Source: an uncultured Bacilli bacterium
Lineage (GTDB): Bacteria; Bacillota_I; Bacilli_A; RF39; UBA660
Direction: 5' to 3'
Length of the DNA stretch: 13,540 nt
NCBI GenBank assembly: GCA_910580135.1
Contig: CAJTXC010000028.1
Coordinates: 1 to 13,540, forward strand
The notes beneath the pieces are model-generated. The model was not told where the DNA came from. It ran no database searches and worked only from the letters and a program-made list of their open reading frames with translations. The position numbers and the translations under genes were made by a program. Positions 1 through 7,129 of the stretch are shown piece after piece. Each line of letters starts with the position of its first letter. Positions within the stretch are counted from its first letter, which is position 1.

Positions 1-1446
1 GTTATAAAAAGTGTTTATGAAGAAGAAATTGGTGATGAAAAATTAAATTACTATTTAATAGAACTTAACAGTCTGGGTAAAATAATAATAAAAGATGATA
101 AGTTTATTTTATATGAGTATTATAAAAATGAACATTATGTTGCATCAAGCGTTTATAATTTATCTAATAAAGATGATTTAACAGTTAAAGATATTGATAT
201 TAAAATAGAAAAACTTGAAAACTTTTTTGAAATAAATTATAACGAAGAGCAAAAAAGGGCAATAAAACAATCATTAATTAAAAACTTTTCTATTATAACT
301 GGTGGTCCAGGTACTGGTAAGACTACCATAATAAAAGGCATCACCCAACTTTATAAAATGGTATCAGGTTATTCTCCTGAAAAATTACTAGATAAAATGG
401 TTCTTCTTGCGCCTACTGGGCGTGCCGCTAAAAGAATGAGCGAAGCGTGTAACTTTCCAGCATCTACAATACATAGATATTTAAGATGGAATAAAGAAAC
501 CGGTGAGTTTGGTTATAACGAAAGAAATAAAGTTTCAGCAGAATTTATAATAGTTGATGAAACTAGTATGATTGATATAGATTTGATGGCTAACTTTTTT
601 AAAGCGATGCCAAGTAATATAAAACTTGTATTCATAGGAGATTATAATCAATTAGAAAGCGTTGGTCCAGGTAAAGTTTTAAAAGACTTAATTGAATCCG
701 AAATGATAAATACAATATTTTTAAAGGAAATATATAGACAAGATCAAAATTCTTATATTACGCAGTTAGCTTATGAAGTTAATTCTGGTGATTTACAAGA
801 AAGCTTCTTAGAAAAGAAAGATGATTATAACTTTATAAAGTGTGAGAACTATGACATTTTAAAGGCTTGCTGTGATGTGGCTAAGATGGCCGTAAAAAAA
901 GGTTATGATTTAAAAAATGTTCAAATACTTGCACCTATGTATAAAGGAATTAATGGTATTGATAATTTAAATAAAATGCTTCAAAAAATATTTAATCCTA
1001 AAGATGACGCTAAAAACGAAACTTATGATGCTGATGTAATTTATAGGGAAGGAGATAAAATTCTTCAACTTGAAAACATGCCAGATGATAACGTTTTTAA
1101 TGGTGATATTGGTTTTATAGAAAAAATTAGTGGTACTGAAATAACGATTGATTTTGATAGTAATAAAGTTAAGTATAAACCAAAGGATTATAAAGCAATA
1201 AAACATGGATATGCAATAAGTGTCCATAAGGCACAAGGAAGTGAATTTGAAATTGTTATAATGCCAATTACTAAGGAATATCGTATAATGCTTTATAAAA
1301 AATTAGTTTATACAGCAATAACAAGAGCTAAAAGATCGCTTATTTTGGTTGGTGATCCAACGTCTTTTTCTAAAGCAGTATATAACGTAGGTAATAAAGA
1401 AAGACGCACGTTATTAAAAGATATTCTAACATCTAACATTTTATAG
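1..1446 (+). CDS. recD2: RecD2-type ATP-dependent DNA helicase, 3' part
   Basis: RecD2 is a 5'-3' superfamily 1 helicase that acts in DNA repair and replication-fork maintenance without RecBC. The reading frame is open from the first base, so the first in-frame ATG at 358 is internal and the gene starts outside the window; about 481 residues are visible, against about 800 in the family. Numbering from base 1, Walker A is GGPGTGKTT at residues 101-109, upstream of that ATG. The Walker B region is IIVDE at 183-187, IYRQ is at 244-247, the UvrD-like motif VHKAQGSE is at 408-415, and YTAITRAK is at 437-444. The missing part corresponds to the N-terminal and helix-hairpin-helix regions. RecD2 (YrrC in B. 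subtilis) lies near alaS in many Bacillota, which agrees with the rest of the window. No strong terminator follows directly, so read-through into the next small gene is possible. Confidence 0.95.
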   Translation, partial: VIKSVYEEEIGDEKLNYYLIELNSLGKIIIKDDKFILYEYYKNEHYVASSVYNLSNKDDLTVKDIDIKIEKLENFFEINYNEEQKRAIKQSLIKNFSIITGGPGTGKTTIIKGITQLYKMVSGYSPEKLLDKMVLLAPTGRAAKRMSEACNFPASTIHRYLRWNKETGEFGYNERNKVSAEFIIVDETSMIDIDLMANFFKAMPSNIKLVFIGDYNQLESVGPGKVLKDLIESEMINTIFLKEIYRQDQNSYITQLAYEVNSGDLQESFLEKKDDYNFIKCENYDILKACCDVAKMAVKKGYDLKNVQILAPMYKGINGIDNLNKMLQKIFNPKDDAKNETYDADVIYREGDKILQLENMPDDNVFNGDIGFIEKISGTEITIDFDSNKVKYKPKDYKAIKHGYAISVHKAQGSEFEIVIMPITKEYRIMLYKKLVYTAITRAKRSLILVGDPTSFSKAVYNVGNKERRTLLKDILTSNIL

Positions 1447-1532
1447 TATATGAAAAATCAAATGACGCATACTAGTAATGGCATGATTAAATATGCCAAT
1501 TTCATATTTTTTAAATGGAAGGTGATTAATAG

Positions 1533-1697
1533 ATGAAAACACTAAATAATCTTGGATGGATGCTTTTAGGTGTTGCCGTAGGTTCTGGTGCATTTTATTG
1601 TTATAACGAATGCTCTTGTAATGGCGGAGTAAAGCAGACGATAAATAAGGTTAAGAAAAACGCAAGTAAAAAATTAGAAAATATGATGGAACAATAG
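1533..1697 (+). CDS. Small membrane-type protein, 54 residues, unrecognised
   Basis: I do not recognise this family. The frame starts at ATG 1533 behind a good ribosome site (GGAAGGTGA, 1517-1525) and stops at TAG 1695-1697. Residues 7-24 form a hydrophobic, Gly-rich segment containing WMLLGVAVGSGAF, probably one membrane helix. It is followed by a short Cys-rich turn (C23, C27, C29) and then a Lys-rich stretch of about 25 residues that could be an amphipathic helix. This layout loosely resembles small YtxH-like membrane proteins, but that is only a resemblance. The gene sits 86 nt after recD2 and 17 nt before a clear terminator, so it is either the last gene of the recD2 transcript or has its own weak promoter. 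The well-placed ribosome site, sensible composition and downstream terminator support a real gene. Confidence 0.65.
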   Translation: MKTLNNLGWMLLGVAVGSGAFYCYNECSCNGGVKQTINKVKKNASKKLENMMEQ

Positions 1698-1713
1698 TTT
1701 CTTAATTGAAACG

Positions 1714-1737
1714 GATAGCATTTTTTGCTATCTTTTT
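1714..1737 (+). terminator. Rho-independent terminator after the small membrane protein gene
   Basis: A perfect 7-bp stem (GATAGCA at 1714-1720 with TGCTATC at 1726-1732) with a 5-nt T loop is followed directly by TTTTT. It separates the recD2/small-gene transcript from the DUF308 gene. Confidence 0.85.
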
Positions 1738-1764
1738 ATTTGCTAACCTTTTTTATTAAAATGA

Positions 1765-1785
1765 TGTTATAATATAACCAGGAGG
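1765..1785 (+). promoter_or_regulatory. Extended -10 promoter and ribosome site for the DUF308 gene
   Basis: TGtTATAAT at 1765-1773 is a consensus extended -10 element; no good -35 is seen at the right distance. The start point should fall near 1780. That is the first base of the AGGAGG ribosome site (1780-1785), so the leader before ATG 1791 would be only about 10 nt. Confidence 0.65.
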
Positions 1786-1790
1786 ATTAC

Positions 1791-2351
1791 ATGAAAAAGA
1801 AGAATTTTAGTTTATCACTTATAACATCAATTATATTTGTAGTACTAGGTTTGTTTTTATTTATAAGACCAGATGCTACTATAACAACTATTTCTTATAT
1901 TATAGGAGGAGTATTACTAGTACTAGGCATTTTATCCGTTATTAGATATTTTAGATCAGATTATGGCATTAACGCCCTTGACTTTGATTTGGTATATGGC
2001 GTACTCGTAATAATAGCAGGATTATATTTAATATTTAATCCTACTATGCTAGGAGCTATATTTCCAATAATATTAGGAATATGGATCATAATTAATTCAG
2101 TAACTAAATTTCAGTATGCTTTAGTATTAAAAAAACTAGATAAAAATGATTGGAAATATACTTTATTAATTTCATTTTTAACTTTTGTTTGGGGAATTAT
2201 TTTGTTAATTAATCCACTTGAAAGCGTACTTGTAATAACTCAAGTAATTGGAATATTTATAATTATATACGCAGTTTTAGATATAATTGATAACTTTATA
2301 TTAAAAAGAAACGAAGAAGATATAAATGCAATATATATAGCTAAAAAATAG
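1791..2351 (+). CDS. DUF308/HdeD-like integral membrane protein
   Basis: The 186-residue protein is almost entirely hydrophobic, with six predicted membrane helices at about 8-27, 33-53, 64-84, 87-107, 123-143 and 147-168. They occur as pairs joined by short turns containing Asn-Pro or Arg-Pro (FIRP, IFNP, LINP), the repeated-helix pattern of the DUF308/HdeD family. E. coli HdeD is linked to acid resistance at high cell density, but the biochemical role of the family is unknown and should not be assumed here. The C-terminus is short, charged and probably cytoplasmic. The start at 1791 is fixed by AGGAGG at 1780-1785. The gene has its own promoter and terminator, so it appears to be a single-gene unit independent of recD2 and the prepilin genes. 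Confidence 0.85.
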   Translation: MKKKNFSLSLITSIIFVVLGLFLFIRPDATITTISYIIGGVLLVLGILSVIRYFRSDYGINALDFDLVYGVLVIIAGLYLIFNPTMLGAIFPIILGIWIIINSVTKFQYALVLKKLDKNDWKYTLLISFLTFVWGIILLINPLESVLVITQVIGIFIIIYAVLDIIDNFILKRNEEDINAIYIAKK

Positions 2352-2381
2352 ATCTTAAAAAATAAGATTTATTTTTTTTTA
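2350..2381 (+). terminator. Rho-independent terminator of the DUF308 gene
   Basis: A stem of ATCTTA (2352-2357) with TAAGAT (2363-2368), extendable by a G-U and an A-T pair into the stop codon, has a 5-nt A loop and is followed by a long T-rich tail. Confidence 0.75.
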
Positions 2382-2384
2382 TCA

Positions 2385-2413
2385 TTGAATTGGATTTCTT
2401 AATATGTTAATAT
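2385..2413 (+). promoter_or_regulatory. Promoter of the first prepilin-like gene
   Basis: TTGAAT (2385-2390), a 17-nt spacer and an extended -10 TGtTAATAT (2405-2413) form a good SigA-type promoter. An overlapping alternative is TTGGAT (2390-2395) with TATAAA (2413-2418). The ribosome site is AGGAAGGTG at 2423-2431. Confidence 0.6.
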
Positions 2414-2437
2414 ATAAATAATAGGAAGGTGTTTTAA

Positions 2438-4168
2438 ATGAAGAATAAAAAAGGTTTTACATTAATAGAATTACTTGTTACCATAGCATTAATGTTATCA
2501 ATATTAGGTATTGCAATAGTAAGTTTTATCAATGTAAGTAATAAGAAAAAAGAGGAGGCATGGGAAAAAGTAAAAAATCAAACTGAACTAGCAGCAGAAG
2601 AGTATTTTAATGACAATGCATATTATCTTACCGGAGAAAAGTCAGCTAGAGTTAGTATTGGTAAATTAGTTTCGGAAAATTACTTAAACATAGTTACAAA
2701 TCCTATAACTGGAAAAGCAGTAAACAATTGTGATTATGTAGATGTAACTTATAGTGAAAATGGATATTCTTATAAATATGTAGAAAATACTAATAATAAA
2801 GTATGTGATACTGATAATTACATTATAACAAGTGAAGTAGGAGCACCTGAAATAGACGTCAAATTAACTAATAAAGTAAGTTCTACTGGATGGTATATAA
2901 CCGATACAAAAATTAAGGCGACTGTTAAACAAAATGGTAATGGTGCAATAGCTAGTGTCAAATATTGTACTACATCTAGTGGAAACTGTGACAACTATCA
3001 AAGTTTATCGTTGACGAAAGATAATGTATATAATGTTACTAATTATAAATTAAGTGCTAATAAAGGCGGAGTAGATGGTGAGAGCGTAAGAACAACATTT
3101 ACCGCAACTAATACCGCGGGTAAAACTGTAATAGGTTATGTTACTTATAAAAAAGATACTGAAAATCCAGTTTGTGCTTCAAACAACGGTTCTACAACTT
3201 GGACTAATAGCAATAGAACAATAACATGGAATTGTAAAGATAATACAAGCAAATGTGTTAAAAATAAATATTCTAAAAAATTTGAAAAGAGCACACAAAT
3301 AGGTTATCAAGATATTTATGATAATGCAGGTAATAAAACTCAATGTAGCGCTAATGTATATTTAGATAAAGACGCTCCTACTTGTGAAGTTTCTTTATCT
3401 GGTGAAAAAGGAGAAAATGGCTGGTTTATAAAAAATGATGTTAATGTTTCTCTTTCGTATTCTGATGGTTTAAGTGGGGTAGCAAGCCATGGCCTTACAA
3501 TTGATAAAAAAGCATCTTACAATTCGATAAAAAAAGATAAGCAAACTAATGAAACGGCAGGTACTAAGTGGTATGGTTATGTAAGAGATGCTGCAGGTAA
3601 TAAAACCAGTTGTAATAATACGGTTAAACTTGAAAAAGTAGCTACTTTAGATCTTGATATTGATACTATGAAAAATATAAAAAATAGTAGTAAGAATACT
3701 GTATTTAACAAAAACTATGATGGAACAATGCCATATTCTGATACTAATAGTAAAAATTGTGTTAGATCATATGATAATAAAGGGTGTGCAGTAGATATAG
3801 GAGATAGTAAATATTATTTTGGAGTTTCATGTATGGATGTTCATTCGTTTGATAGAACATTTACTAAAAAAGATGCTAAAGGAGAAGGTTCGGTTTCTTG
3901 GACTGGCGAAACAACTTTTTCAAAGGGTTTAGAACGTATTACTAGCGGGGGTATGAGTTCTTATAGTAAAATGCATATGGATAAAATAAATGGTCAAGAT
4001 AATACCACGGCTGTGTTTAATAAAACTTATAAAACAGGTACGTTGAATAATAAAGGTACTAAAATAAACTTTACTATGCATACATTTAGATATAAATCAG
4101 AAGCAGGAAACTACTCTAACTATGTGGTTTTATATACACAGTATTCAATTAATTGTGACTATAAATAA
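2438..4168 (+). CDS. Prepilin-like surface protein with Ig-like repeats (paralogue A)
   Basis: The N-terminus is a type III signal: a short basic leader, then the prepilin peptidase site G6|F7 in KGFTLIELLV, with Glu at mature position 5 (E11) and a hydrophobic helix to about residue 31. A charged helix (about 35-58) and a small pilin-like head (about 60-128, C98 and C123) follow. Next come three Ig-like repeats of the extracellular GWY...DNAGN type (about 135-240, 241-311, 312-400; GWYI at 151, GWFI at 328, NAGNKT at 296, AAGNKT at 385). A C-terminal module (401-576) is shared with the next gene. There are 14 cysteines, an even number compatible with disulfides. At 576 residues it is far longer than ordinary major pilins. 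A cell-surface or pilus-tip role is inferred; no prepilin peptidase or assembly ATPase gene is in the window. It has its own promoter and terminator. Confidence 0.85.
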   Translation: MKNKKGFTLIELLVTIALMLSILGIAIVSFINVSNKKKEEAWEKVKNQTELAAEEYFNDNAYYLTGEKSARVSIGKLVSENYLNIVTNPITGKAVNNCDYVDVTYSENGYSYKYVENTNNKVCDTDNYIITSEVGAPEIDVKLTNKVSSTGWYITDTKIKATVKQNGNGAIASVKYCTTSSGNCDNYQSLSLTKDNVYNVTNYKLSANKGGVDGESVRTTFTATNTAGKTVIGYVTYKKDTENPVCASNNGSTTWTNSNRTITWNCKDNTSKCVKNKYSKKFEKSTQIGYQDIYDNAGNKTQCSANVYLDKDAPTCEVSLSGEKGENGWFIKNDVNVSLSYSDGLSGVASHGLTIDKKASYNSIKKDKQTNETAGTKWYGYVRDAAGNKTSCNNTVKLEKVATLDLDIDTMKNIKNSSKNTVFNKNYDGTMPYSDTNSKNCVRSYDNKGCAVDIGDSKYYFGVSCMDVHSFDRTFTKKDAKGEGSVSWTGETTFSKGLERITSGGMSSYSKMHMDKINGQDNTTAVFNKTYKTGTLNNKGTKINFTMHTFRYKSEAGNYSNYVVLYTQYSINCDYK

Positions 4169-4192
4169 AACAATGATAATCATTGTTTTTTC
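4167..4192 (+). terminator. Rho-independent terminator after prepilin-like gene A
   Basis: A stem AAAACAATGA (4167-4176) with TCATTGTTTT (4180-4189), loop TAA, runs into a T tract. It starts inside the stop codon. Confidence 0.8.
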
Positions 4193-4227
4193 TTTACATA
4201 TTTAAATAGCAAGTAGTTATACTAATA

Positions 4228-4256
4228 TTGAAAAAAGTATTTTAATATGCTATTAT
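4228..4256 (+). promoter_or_regulatory. Promoter of the second prepilin-like gene
   Basis: TTGAAA (4228-4233), a 17-nt spacer and extended -10 TGcTATTAT (4248-4256) give a near-consensus SigA-type promoter, with the start point near 4263. The ribosome site AAAGGAGAG (4268-4276) precedes ATG 4281. Confidence 0.7.
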
Positions 4257-4280
4257 TATTTTAGAATAAAGGAGAGTATT

Positions 4281-6269
4281 ATGATAAGTAAAAAGATTAA
4301 TCAAAAAGGTTTTACACTAATAGAATTATTAGTGACTATAGCATTAATGCTATCAATACTTGGTATAGCTATAGTAAGTTTTATTACTGTAAGTAATAAC
4401 AAAAAGGAAGAATCATGGGATTTAGTTGAGCAACAAGTAGAAACTGCTGCAACTGAATATTTTAATGCTAACGAATATTTATTTGAAGGTCTAGCTAATG
4501 GAGCAAACGGGTATATAACAGTTGGTAGACTTGTTGAAGAAAATTATATGAATAGGGTTGTTAATCCTGTAAATGGAGAAATGATTGATTATTGTGCACA
4601 AGTAAAAGTTACAAAAAATGGTAACAAATTGACTGCAAGTTATGATGGTATAGTTGACACAACTTGTGATTTTAAAAGCGAAGTTGTAGTTTCTGAATTA
4701 GGTGCACCAAAAATTGAATTAGAGAAAAAATGTACTGAGGGTAAAAATGGTTGGTGTATTTCAATAGCTACTATCACTGCAAAAACAAGTGAAAACGTTT
4801 TAATAGATAAAAAGTTAGATGGATGTTTAGATGGTGATAAAGTAACTTGTGATAATGGAAAACATACAGTAATATATACTGTAACTAATTCAAGCGGTAA
4901 AAAAGCGGTAAAATCAACTGATGTTAAGGTGGATAAAGAAAAACCTAATGCGGAACTTACTGTTAATGGAAATCCGACTAAGGGAAAAGATGCAAATGGT
5001 AAGGAAACAGGATGGTATATCTCAAAAGTTTCATTAAATGCAAAGGCGAAATGTACAAATGTAAGTGGGTGCGTTTTAAAAAATGAAACTGGTAAGGTAT
5101 TGAAGAATATGAAAAATGGTGATCCCGAATATAATAAGCTCGTATATTCAAATATAAACAACATAGAAACTACTAAAAAATTAGAAATTTGTTCTGTTGC
5201 TGGATTATGTAGTTATCCGTCAAAAAGTGTAAAAGTAGATACAATAAAACCAACGGTATCAATATCTATTAGCTCTCAAAATACTAAATTTAAAACAAAC
5301 ATTGCAACTATGACACTTAAATCTAGCGATAGTGGAAGTGGCCTTGATGTTGTTACTTCCAATATGAAACAAAATAATGGTACTTCTTCTTGGAGTTTAG
5401 GTGGCAAAAAAAATGCTTGGGAACTTAAGTATAATACAACTGTCTCTAATTCTTTGAATGGTACTAGTGTAACACCAAATATTATTGCTAGAGATAAAGC
5501 TGGTAATGTTAATAATAAAAATACTAGTAAGTACACCGTTTATAAAGATTGTTCTAACATAAAAACAAGTACTTCTTATGATCATTCTTGTGGTAATTAT
5601 GGTTTTCGTAATAAAACCGTTGCAAAGACCGATACTAAAACAGGAAATGTATGTGGTTCTCCAACAAAAACTAAAGAGGATTGTACTGTTAAATCCATAA
5701 CACTTGATTTAAATACTAATGATGCAAAGGCTTCAACAAATCCTGGAATGGGTGGTGTTGGTCCAAATGGAACAAATGGAAAACCAATATTTAACAGACC
5801 GAAAGATAAATATCCTACCGGTGCTAACACGTACAATTATTCAAAATCAGCTAAAAGGGGTATGGGCGTTACCGTAGGTAAATTATCTAATGGAAATATT
5901 GCGTATGCGGCAGCATCTTGCATGAACGTCGGTGATTTTTCAAGAAGATTTAAATACGTAATAACATGGACTGATGGTAGTAAAACTAATATTAGATATG
6001 CTTCTCATGGAAGTGGAGTTACTCAAAATTACACTATATACAAAGACAGAAATAATCCAATTACTTTAAAATCAACCGATACAACCACTAAAGCATTAAA
6101 GCAATGTAAGAATCAGGATCCTATCAATGTTAATAACTGTGTAAAAAATACTAGTCTTCCTGCTAATAGGGTTAACGTTACTACCCATGTAATGCAACTA
6201 GCAATTGGAAGTGTTAAGTCAAATCAGTTAATATTATATACTAAGTATTTCGCAGATTGTGGATATTAA
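4281..6269 (+). CDS. Prepilin-like surface protein with Ig-like repeats (paralogue B)
   Basis: This 662-residue protein is a paralogue of the preceding gene product. The prepilin site is G10|F11 with E15 at mature +5. Residues 9-35 match residues 5-31 of paralogue A exactly. A pilin-like head (about 55-130, C105 and C129) is followed by Ig-like repeats with GWCI at 157, GWYI at 244 and repeat borders ending in KVDKEKP (216-222) and KVDTIKP (318-324). A further repeat (about 325-420) carries SGSGLD and DKAGNV. A Cys-rich linker (C424, C437, C458, C468) leads to a Gly/Asn-rich stretch (about 488-500) and the C-terminal module (about 525-662), which shares SCMNV, FSRRF and the ILYTKYFADC end with A. 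There are 18 cysteines, again even. It is probably exported, membrane-anchored through the N-terminal helix and processed by a prepilin peptidase encoded elsewhere. The ligand or partner is unknown. Confidence 0.85.
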   Translation: MISKKINQKGFTLIELLVTIALMLSILGIAIVSFITVSNNKKEESWDLVEQQVETAATEYFNANEYLFEGLANGANGYITVGRLVEENYMNRVVNPVNGEMIDYCAQVKVTKNGNKLTASYDGIVDTTCDFKSEVVVSELGAPKIELEKKCTEGKNGWCISIATITAKTSENVLIDKKLDGCLDGDKVTCDNGKHTVIYTVTNSSGKKAVKSTDVKVDKEKPNAELTVNGNPTKGKDANGKETGWYISKVSLNAKAKCTNVSGCVLKNETGKVLKNMKNGDPEYNKLVYSNINNIETTKKLEICSVAGLCSYPSKSVKVDTIKPTVSISISSQNTKFKTNIATMTLKSSDSGSGLDVVTSNMKQNNGTSSWSLGGKKNAWELKYNTTVSNSLNGTSVTPNIIARDKAGNVNNKNTSKYTVYKDCSNIKTSTSYDHSCGNYGFRNKTVAKTDTKTGNVCGSPTKTKEDCTVKSITLDLNTNDAKASTNPGMGGVGPNGTNGKPIFNRPKDKYPTGANTYNYSKSAKRGMGVTVGKLSNGNIAYAAASCMNVGDFSRRFKYVITWTDGSKTNIRYASHGSGVTQNYTIYKDRNNPITLKSTDTTTKALKQCKNQDPINVNNCVKNTSLPANRVNVTTHVMQLAIGSVKSNQLILYTKYFADCGY

Positions 6270-6295
6270 AGATGTATTAAATTACATCTTTTTTC
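6268..6295 (+). terminator. Rho-independent terminator after prepilin-like gene B
   Basis: A 9-bp stem AAAGATGTA (6268-6276) with TACATCTTT (6283-6291) and a 6-nt loop continues into T residues. It separates the prepilin genes from the T-box transcript. Confidence 0.8.
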
Positions 6296-6317
6296 TTTAC
6301 AATTTAAAATTTAACAA

Positions 6318-6346
6318 TTGCACATAATAATAATATTTGCTATAAT
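6318..6346 (+). promoter_or_regulatory. Promoter of the T-box operon
   Basis: TTGCAC (6318-6323), a 17-nt spacer and extended -10 TGcTATAAT (6338-6346) predict a transcript start near 6353, at the beginning of the T-box leader. Confidence 0.75.
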
Positions 6347-6352
6347 TAATAC

Positions 6353-6574
6353 ATATTTAAATTGTTGATGAAAAACTAGTAAGTAATTATTATTTTAAAG
6401 AGAGTTATCGTTTGGTGTAAGATAATACTTAATGTTACTGAAGCTATTTTCTGAAAGTAGTTAAAAACTACCGGTTAAAAGCCGTTATCTAAATTAAGAA
6501 TAAATTAGGATGGTACCACGGCATTCGTTCCTAGCGATAGCCTTGGTGCCCCTTTTTAATAGAAGGAGGACATT
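6353..6574 (+). promoter_or_regulatory. T-box riboswitch leader, alanine-specific
   Basis: The T-box core AGGATGGTACCACGG is at 6507-6521. Its TGGT bulge (6511-6514) fits the ACCA end of a tRNA with discriminator A, as in tRNA-Ala. The candidate specifier codon is GCT (Ala) at 6443-6445, in the context CTGAAGCTA expected of a specifier loop. AGTAAGTA near 6380 and a GGTG distal-loop element near 6415 fit Stem I. A short hairpin (GTAGTT with AACTAC, about 6457-6471) lies between Stem I and the antiterminator. Uncharged tRNA-Ala should stabilise the antiterminator and let transcription enter the downstream genes. Ala specificity agrees with alaS being in the operon. The 5' boundary is inferred from the promoter. 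Confidence 0.9.
6512..6557 (+). terminator. T-box intrinsic terminator
   Basis: GGTACCACGGC (6512-6522) pairs with GCCTTGGTGCC (6540-6550), with one G-U and one mismatch, followed by CCTTTTT. The 5' arm is shared with the T-box antiterminator, as expected for the tRNA-dependent switch. Confidence 0.85.
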
Positions 6575-7129
6575 ATGGAATTTGAAAAGAGAAACCCTAA
6601 AATATTTGTAGTATCAGGAAAACCTAATTCAGGAAAGGATACAACTTGTGAATTTATTGATAATTATATTAAAACTAAAGGACTTAGAGTATTAAATATT
6701 CAAATTGGGTATTATATAAAAATGTATGCTAAAGCTATAGTTGATTGGGATGGTAGCGAAGATACTAAGCCAAGAAGTTTATTACAACAACTTGGAACAG
6801 AAATAATAAGAGATAAAATAGATGATAAATTATTTGTAAAAAGGATAATAGAAGATATTAAAGTATATTCATATTATTTTGATGCTATAACAATATCTGA
6901 TGCTAGATTTCCAGTAGAAATTGATGGTATATATGGATCTTTTGAAAACGTTTATAGAATTAACGTAATAAGACCAAATTTTGTAAATGATTTATCCGAT
7001 AAACAAAATGCTCATAGAGCAGAAAATGCATTAAATGATTATAATAATTATGACTATGTAATAACAAATGATGGTTCTTTAGAAGATTTAAATAAAAAAA
7101 TAAAAGAATTAGTAGATGAGGTGTTATAA
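6575..7129 (+). CDS. Deoxynucleoside monophosphate kinase-like P-loop protein
   Basis: This 184-residue protein is a small P-loop kinase. Walker A is GKPNSGKDT at 15-23; the GKD form is typical of phage T4-type dNMP kinases and related NMP kinases. Further family-like blocks are LLQQLGTEIIRD (about 69-80), ISDARFPVEI (about 107-116), where the Arg and acidic residues resemble the substrate/lid site, and a C-terminal DYVITNDGSLEDL segment. The likely reaction is ATP-dependent phosphorylation of a deoxynucleotide monophosphate in the cytoplasm, but substrate specificity cannot be read from the sequence, and another small-nucleotide kinase role is possible. A strong ribosome site, AGAAGGAGGA (6561-6570), precedes ATG 6575. 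It is the first gene behind the Ala T-box, and its TAA directly abuts the alaS ATG, so the two genes are probably translationally coupled. Confidence 0.75.
   Translation: MEFEKRNPKIFVVSGKPNSGKDTTCEFIDNYIKTKGLRVLNIQIGYYIKMYAKAIVDWDGSEDTKPRSLLQQLGTEIIRDKIDDKLFVKRIIEDIKVYSYYFDAITISDARFPVEIDGIYGSFENVYRINVIRPNFVNDLSDKQNAHRAENALNDYNNYDYVITNDGSLEDLNKKIKELVDEVL

Noticed and set aside
1448..1507. Inverted repeats after recD2 (ATATGAAA with TTTCATAT; inner TGGCAT with ATGCCA followed by T-rich sequence) as a recD2 terminator.
   Set aside because: The stems are short and interrupted and the T tract is not directly attached, so a terminator here cannot be supported.
4640..5164. A 174-codon open frame on the minus strand inside prepilin-like gene B, plus shorter ones at 5276-5536, 5397-5585 and 5597-5836.
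   Set aside because: They are antisense shadows of a well-supported gene, have no ribosome sites and show a Phe/Leu/Ser-rich composition arising from the complement of Lys/Asn/Thr codons.
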